Of a stretch of DNA of 64,000 nucleotides, positions 59,654-64,000 are shown one piece after another. The notes below the pieces were generated by a model. The model saw only the letters and a program-made list of their open reading frames with translations, was not told the DNA's origin and ran no database searches. The position numbers and the translations under genes were made by a program. The stretch is from Pedobacter steynii (GTDB lineage Bacteria > Bacteroidota > Bacteroidia > Sphingobacteriales > Sphingobacteriaceae). Location: assembly GCF_900103665.1 (NCBI RefSeq), contig NZ_FNGY01000004.1:62001-126000 (forward strand), read 5' to 3'. Positions within the stretch are counted from its first letter, which is position 1, and each line of letters starts with the position of its first letter.

Positions 59654-59847
59654 GTCCTGGATAGCTAAGTGAGGCTGTTGATCCTGATTTGAATAAGATG
59701 GAGGCACTTGATCAATTTTTTCCAAAGCTAACAATTAACTGGAATCAATCTAAATAATATTAACTTTATTTAATCGTCTAACTGTTTAAGTGGTTGATGC
59801 TGGTTATATTTACGGTATTCAGACTCATTCTGCGCTTTACCAATCAC

Positions 59848-60252
59848 ATGAAATTACAAAACAGCAAGATCAGGATCAGGTTGATTTATGCCTTATTCGT
59901 ACTCATAGTCATCGCTTTAGGCCTCCTTTCCAGAAAAACAACCCTGGTACCGCTCATCGTTGGCGATGCACTTTATGCGGTAATGATGTTCCTGATCATT
60001 TGCTTTCTGTTTATCCGGTTCAGCTTTAGAAATATCGCATTGATCAGTTTATCGATATGTTATCTTATCGAATTTGGACAGCTTTATACTGCGCTATGGA
60101 TGGAGCAGATCAGAAATACGACACCTGGAGCATTGGTACTTGGCCGTGGCTTTCTCTGGAGCGACATGGCTGCTTATACGGCAGGAACCGCCATATGCTT
60201 GTTTGTATTTTACAAAGTCAGGCCATTGAATGCACTTAGGTTCCAGGACTAA
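59848..60252 (+). CDS. DUF2809 family membrane protein
   Basis: A 134-residue four-TM protein. The motif ALGLLSRKT, GDALYAVMMFLIICFLFIRF, LIEFGQLYTALWMEQIRNTT and GALVLGRGFLWSDMAAYTAG matches DUF2809, a small family of unknown function. The ATG at 59848 is preferred; a frame from 59794 would add 18 residues with no membrane propensity pattern of the family. It stands alone, divergent from the sigma factor and followed by a strong terminator. Confidence 0.85.
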   Translation: MKLQNSKIRIRLIYALFVLIVIALGLLSRKTTLVPLIVGDALYAVMMFLIICFLFIRFSFRNIALISLSICYLIEFGQLYTALWMEQIRNTTPGALVLGRGFLWSDMAAYTAGTAICLFVFYKVRPLNALRFQD

Positions 60253-60281
60253 CAGTATTTATTAAGTTTTTAGGAGCACAA

Positions 60282-60309
60282 AAAAAGCGCATTTTTCAAT
60301 GCGCTTTTT
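60282..60309. terminator. Bidirectional intrinsic terminator
   Basis: AAAAAGCGCATT (60282-60293) pairs perfectly with AATGCGCTTTTT (60298-60309) around TTTC. It separates the rightward DUF2809 gene from the leftward decarboxylase gene and has U-tracts in both directions. Confidence 0.9.
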
Positions 60310-60359
60310 CCTATTCTTCAATTGGTATAAACTTATTCCATTAGCATAACCTTATGCTA

Positions 60360-62120
60360 CTAGCATAAACTCCAGTCTTTATTCAAAAACTCATCCTCAC
60401 CAGGTTTCCGGTTTTTATAAGTAATCGCTTCCGGGATCGATGTTTTAGGGATATGAACATGTACGATGGTATTCTCTTTAATGTCATCCAGCTGGCCTAA
60501 AACACTTTCCAGCGCATCCATATCAGCGACTTCAAATCCTTGTCCGCCAAAAACATCAACCAGTTTTGCATACTTCCATGGATGCATTTCGTTATAGGCA
60601 TAAACCTCATTTAGATCCGGTAAACTATAGTCGATTTTGTCTTTACCACGGAAAGGGTTCGGGTTTACCAATAGTTGTTCAATACCATAAATCTCATTAT
60701 CCAGCACAAAAACAATGGTATTGTGCTTCAATTTGTTTTGAGTAGATATCGCCTGACAGGTCTCCTGAAAAGCGCCATCTCCCACAAACACAACGGCTCG
60801 TTTATCTGGCCTTGCACATTTCACACCCGTGGCCGCAGGCACTGAATAGCCGATCGATAACCAGGAAGCCTGTGCAACAAAGCCATTTGCTTCGGCAATA
60901 TGAATGCCCTGACAGCCCAATAAAGGGAAGCCCGCATCTGCCACCACAATATGGCTGCTGTTGATAAAATCGTTCATTCTGACAAAGAAACGGTCATAGG
61001 TAATCTCTTCTTTTTCCGGTTTCGTTTCCGCAATATCCGCCAGGAAAAAAGAATCAGACAACAGCGCCGGCCCATACATCTGATAGGCTTCAAATTTCAC
61101 TTTCGTCAGCTCTTCTTTCAAATGGTATATAAAGTCCTTGAGCGATACGTTTGGCTCATAAGATGGCCCGATTCTTACCCCGCTGTGATTTGCGAGCACC
61201 GTATCATCTTTCCATACATCAAAGCCACCCAGATTTTTCCCTGTCGTCCATACCCCAAGTCCGATTTTTACTTCTGCCTTTTCAAACCGCTCTTTCACAT
61301 CCTTTGGAGAAGCATTCCCATTAAAAACACCTTTAAACTTGGGATGGTCTTCAGAAACAATTGATTTCCCCAGGATTGAGGTTACAAATTCAGTATCTGT
61401 CGCTTCAATTAATTCCAGGAATTCTTTTTGCAGGCCATAACGCTGGATCTCAATCCCTCCCCAAAAGATGATCTTCTTTCCGGCCGCCAATGCCGCCACA
61501 CTTTGAGCCGCTTTATGTGCGTTTTCCTTACATCCTTTAAAAGATTCTTTGATTAAAGTAGCCACAGGTGCATGGCATTTCATCCGCCATACATCCTCAA
61601 AAACCTCCAGATAAACCGGCTTTCCATACAATATACAGGCATTCAATATCGCATCTATCTTGTAAGGCGCATCTGCGGAACTGGTCACCTGTTCTGCCGC
61701 TACAGTGACATTCCGGTAGACATTGATATTGCTGTACATATCGCCCGTCATGTGTGAAGACAACATTCCCTGTGCAATATTCTTGAGTTGATCGCTATTG
61801 GTTGGTGCCCCATTGATCACCAGTACCGGGCAATGTTCCACATAAGAACCAGCTACAGAATTGAGTAAGGTAAAAGCACCTACACCATAGGTAACCGCAA
61901 CAGCAGCAAAACCATTCAGCCTGGCATAAGCATCTGTACAATGGCCTGCATTGATTTCATTGGTATCATTTATGACCTGAATTTTTGCCTGTTTATCCTC
62001 CAGAATGGTATTTAAAAATGGAGCAGTATAATTACCCGCTATGCCAAACAAATGGCGGAGTCCCATTTGTTCCAATCTGATCTGCAGATATTTGGCGACA
62101 GTTATTTGTGTCTCTTCCAT
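60360..62120 (-). CDS. ThDP-dependent 2-keto-acid decarboxylase (pyruvate/indolepyruvate decarboxylase family)
   Basis: A 586-residue cytosolic enzyme removing CO2 from a 2-keto acid to give an aldehyde. The N-terminal Pyr domain has the conserved glutamate in INDTNEINAGHCTDAYARLNG, and the PP domain has GDGAFQETCQAISTQNKLKHN...NEIYG, the GDG...N ThDP/Mg motif. ASWLSIGYSVPAATGVKCARP and PVLVINGAPTN are typical of pyruvate, indolepyruvate and phenylpyruvate decarboxylases; substrate cannot be told from sequence alone. Its start is one base from the amine oxidase stop, so the oxidase product (an aromatic 2-keto acid) could be its substrate. A terminator follows. Confidence 0.88.
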   Translation of the reverse strand: MEETQITVAKYLQIRLEQMGLRHLFGIAGNYTAPFLNTILEDKQAKIQVINDTNEINAGHCTDAYARLNGFAAVAVTYGVGAFTLLNSVAGSYVEHCPVLVINGAPTNSDQLKNIAQGMLSSHMTGDMYSNINVYRNVTVAAEQVTSSADAPYKIDAILNACILYGKPVYLEVFEDVWRMKCHAPVATLIKESFKGCKENAHKAAQSVAALAAGKKIIFWGGIEIQRYGLQKEFLELIEATDTEFVTSILGKSIVSEDHPKFKGVFNGNASPKDVKERFEKAEVKIGLGVWTTGKNLGGFDVWKDDTVLANHSGVRIGPSYEPNVSLKDFIYHLKEELTKVKFEAYQMYGPALLSDSFFLADIAETKPEKEEITYDRFFVRMNDFINSSHIVVADAGFPLLGCQGIHIAEANGFVAQASWLSIGYSVPAATGVKCARPDKRAVVFVGDGAFQETCQAISTQNKLKHNTIVFVLDNEIYGIEQLLVNPNPFRGKDKIDYSLPDLNEVYAYNEMHPWKYAKLVDVFGGQGFEVADMDALESVLGQLDDIKENTIVHVHIPKTSIPEAITYKNRKPGEDEFLNKDWSLC

Positions 62121-62121
62121 C

Positions 62122-63843
62122 TTAGCGCGGATTATTTAAACTGGCCATATCTTCATTTACTTCAAGCGCTGCGCGAATCCCCGACTCAATTGCGCCCTCG
62201 ATCCAGGCATGTTTAAGCGAAGTATGTTCTCCTGCAAAATGTGCTTTTCCATTCCATTCGGTGGAGATGATATGTTTCTGCAACAAATGCAATTGGCCAG
62301 GATTGAAAATCGCGGCTTCACCATAGGCATAGGGATCACGCATCCAGCTTTGGGTAGCTGCACCAATTCTGCTACTTGCGTCTTTTTTAATTGATGAAGT
62401 AATGACGGCCAGATTGATGATCCGCTTCTGCTCCTCTTCATCGTCGCTGTGCATGATCGCCAGGTTTTTAAGGGCATAAAAGTACCGGTCATCATCATCC
62501 ATAGAGTCCCAGCGGCTCGCCTCATCCGACCAGCAATAAGAGGCCAGGATGACCCCATGTTCTTCATCTGCGATATCCTGACTTGGGTAGTATACAAAGC
62601 GGTTAGAAAAGTCGGTAATGCTTCCTCCACCTACAATATGATAAGGTGCCTTTTGCCACCATTTCTCCCTGAATTCGAGCAATATTTTAGTTGCAGAATC
62701 ATAATGAAGTTCCCTGATCGCCTTCCGTTTCAATTGTGAAAATCCAGGGGTAACGTATACATGTCTTAATGCCGAAAAAGGTATGGTGACAATCACTTCG
62801 TCAAACTCCAGTTCCGTAACCGGGGTTTTTAAAGCTTTGAACCCTATCTTTTCATAGAAAGCGTGATCTCTTACTGTTTCAATATCTACGCCTATTTTGA
62901 TTTTACCCGTTTCCGGAATCTGCTTCAGCGAGGTCACCCTACAGTCGAAATAAGTATTGTCTTCCAGCTGATGCGCCTTGAAAAACTCGGTTGGCAACAG
63001 GTCTGAACCTCCTACAATTTCGACAAAACGGGTACTGTCTTTAATGATATTGGATTCAATAAAACTTTGAATAAAATCATAGGCCATTCTCGATTCCAGG
63101 TTTTGCAACACGCCAATCATTTCAATGGCATTGTCGGAGTACAGGGTTTGCTCTACCAAAAAGCGACGCATCGAATACTCTCCGAAACGTTCGATCAGCA
63201 ATGGCCAGTTTTTCTCCGGATCCTGAGCGATAAATGCTTTCAAAGGATTCATCATATTGGCCAGTAAAACATCGGCACGCTGGTTTTCATAGAGATTCTG
63301 TTCGCTCGTCTCGAGATGATAATCCAGCAATTCATTAATGTTGGCCTTGTCTTTAAAATAGACATTCTGAACCACCCTTCTATAATTCACATACAAAAGT
63401 GAATTTCTGGTGATTTTCGGGAAGGGACTTTCAGGGTCCTTTTGGTGAGCGATGGCTTCGTCTTTATCAACGGCGAGGTAATAAAAAGGCTGCGTTTTCA
63501 GCTTCAGCTGATCAATATATTTCAATACCATTTGGTGAATGGTGGGAATACGCATCGCCCCTGCTTCCGCATAGACCTTGTCGCTTTCAAAATATTTCTT
63601 GTCCTCTGTATTTCTGAATGTTTTGATCCTCCCGCCTACCCGGGTATTCGATTCGACAATGGTCACCTGGTGACCAGCTTGTTTTAACATACTTGCGGCT
63701 ACCATACCGGCCATTCCGGCACCAATGATTAAGACGTTTTTGGGGTTTCGGGTTGTTGGGATACCGTTGTCAATAAATTTCAGGTATTCCTGGATGATCG
63801 GATCATTGTCCTCATCCAGCAAACCATGCAGGTAATTTTCCAT
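62122..63843 (-). CDS. FAD-dependent amine/L-amino-acid oxidase
   Basis: A 573-residue flavoprotein of the amine oxidase family. [42 protein letters not shown] has the GxGxxG and the GG-doublet motif; the C-terminal [20 protein letters not shown] is the conserved FAD contact. It resembles L-amino acid oxidases and tryptophan-2-monooxygenase-type enzymes, which turn amino acids into 2-keto acids or amides. The ATG at 63843 (MENYLHGLL) is chosen over an upstream start that adds 29 hydrophobic residues. It is followed one base later by the keto-acid decarboxylase, so the pair could convert an aromatic amino acid to its aldehyde. Confidence 0.85.
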   Translation of the reverse strand: MENYLHGLLDEDNDPIIQEYLKFIDNGIPTTRNPKNVLIIGAGMAGMVAASMLKQAGHQVTIVESNTRVGGRIKTFRNTEDKKYFESDKVYAEAGAMRIPTIHQMVLKYIDQLKLKTQPFYYLAVDKDEAIAHQKDPESPFPKITRNSLLYVNYRRVVQNVYFKDKANINELLDYHLETSEQNLYENQRADVLLANMMNPLKAFIAQDPEKNWPLLIERFGEYSMRRFLVEQTLYSDNAIEMIGVLQNLESRMAYDFIQSFIESNIIKDSTRFVEIVGGSDLLPTEFFKAHQLEDNTYFDCRVTSLKQIPETGKIKIGVDIETVRDHAFYEKIGFKALKTPVTELEFDEVIVTIPFSALRHVYVTPGFSQLKRKAIRELHYDSATKILLEFREKWWQKAPYHIVGGGSITDFSNRFVYYPSQDIADEEHGVILASYCWSDEASRWDSMDDDDRYFYALKNLAIMHSDDEEEQKRIINLAVITSSIKKDASSRIGAATQSWMRDPYAYGEAAIFNPGQLHLLQKHIISTEWNGKAHFAGEHTSLKHAWIEGAIESGIRAALEVNEDMASLNNPR

Positions 63844-64000
63844 AAATCTTATGAGATTAAGAGCGTTTATAAATATGTGAGTGTTAATGCGAAATAAATA
63901 TACAGAATTATTAATTAAACAAAAAAGCAAGCATCGGCTGCTACTCTAAATCATTTCGTTCTTTTTTCATGGTCACCTATTGTTAAAGGCCCTTTTTTAC
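63844..64000. other. Upstream region of the amine oxidase operon
   Basis: The last 157 bases are AT-rich and should hold the promoter of the leftward oxidase-decarboxylase pair. No gene, RNA or clear operator is seen before the window ends. Confidence 0.4.

Noticed and set aside
1..64000. CRISPR arrays, insertion sequences, tRNA, rRNA or riboswitches
   Set aside because: I found no regularly spaced repeat array, transposase frame, cloverleaf or recognised riboswitch in the window.

Overview
The window looks like a chromosomal segment from a Bacteroidota bacterium, most likely a Pedobacter-like member of the Sphingobacteriaceae. The evidence is gene content: STN/TonB-dependent receptors with FecR and ECF sigma partners, a DUF6266 protein, Tat-exported Gfo/Idh/MocA oxidoreductases next to a DUF1080 protein, many SCK/SCG-type lipoproteins, and AT-rich leaders without strong Shine-Dalgarno sequences. 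The taxonomic call is an inference; no rRNA or tRNA gene is present.

Layout. 1-5.3 kb: 5' part of an RHS/SpvB-like secreted protein, a C-terminal relic of a tail-fibre-like protein, a MACPF (perforin-fold) lipoprotein and a zinc metalloprotease with a discoidin-like domain. 5.3-16.7 kb: mixed accessory genes, including a Tet(X)-like flavin monooxygenase divergent from an AraC regulator, VOC and SnoaL-like proteins, a cysteine-rich lipoprotein coupled to a TPR protein, and a FUSC-family membrane gene broken by one in-frame TAA. 16.8-24.2 kb: a clade II-type nitrous oxide reductase cluster, transcribed leftward (cytochrome c, nosZ, a fused nosL, nosD, nosF, nosY, then a universal stress protein). 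24.4-35.6 kb: an anaerobic/NO block: a heme-copper-oxidase-I-like membrane protein, RIC repair protein, MIP18-type Fe-S factor, a second 12-TM heme-copper-like protein, a DUF1858/DUF2249 protein, NrdG, NrdD with its glycyl-radical tail on a separate overlapping ORF, quinol-type NorB, azurin and a Crp/Fnr regulator. 35.7-39.1 kb: a copper-type TonB receptor interrupted by a TAG, a Met/His-rich lipoprotein and a small Cys-motif protein. 39.5-42 kb: DUF6266 protein, a virginiamycin-B-lyase-like propeller, an AraC relic and a small membrane protein. 42.1-49.9 kb: two MocA oxidoreductases flanking a HEAT plus double DUF1080 protein, with a divergent ROK regulator (probably keto-sugar/glycoside metabolism). 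49.9-54.2 kb: a vWA-like secreted protein coupled to a membrane-anchored degenerate phospholipase-D-like protein, plus an uncharacterised two-TM protein. 54.2-59.7 kb: iron-uptake set (PepSY membrane protein, siderophore-type TonB receptor, FecR, ECF sigma). 59.8-64 kb: DUF2809 protein, then a ThDP 2-keto-acid decarboxylase paired with a flavin amine oxidase.

How it fits together. The 16.8-38.6 kb stretch reads as one anaerobic NO/N2O module: NorB reduces NO to N2O, NosZ reduces N2O to N2, RIC and the Fe-S factor repair clusters, NrdDG supplies deoxynucleotides without oxygen, azurin/cytochrome c carry electrons, and the TonB/Met-rich genes would bring in copper. No nitrite or nitrate reductase is visible, so it is a partial denitrifier within this window. 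Two perfect TGAT-N4-ATCA palindromes lie between nosC and its divergent neighbour, and a ~64 bp inverted-repeat element occurs upstream of both nosY and the copper lipoprotein, suggesting shared control. The most unusual observations are the split NrdD, the NosL fusion with an internal lipoprotein signal, the shared 64 bp element, the MACPF lipoprotein, the PLD/vWA pair and two single-stop pseudogenes.
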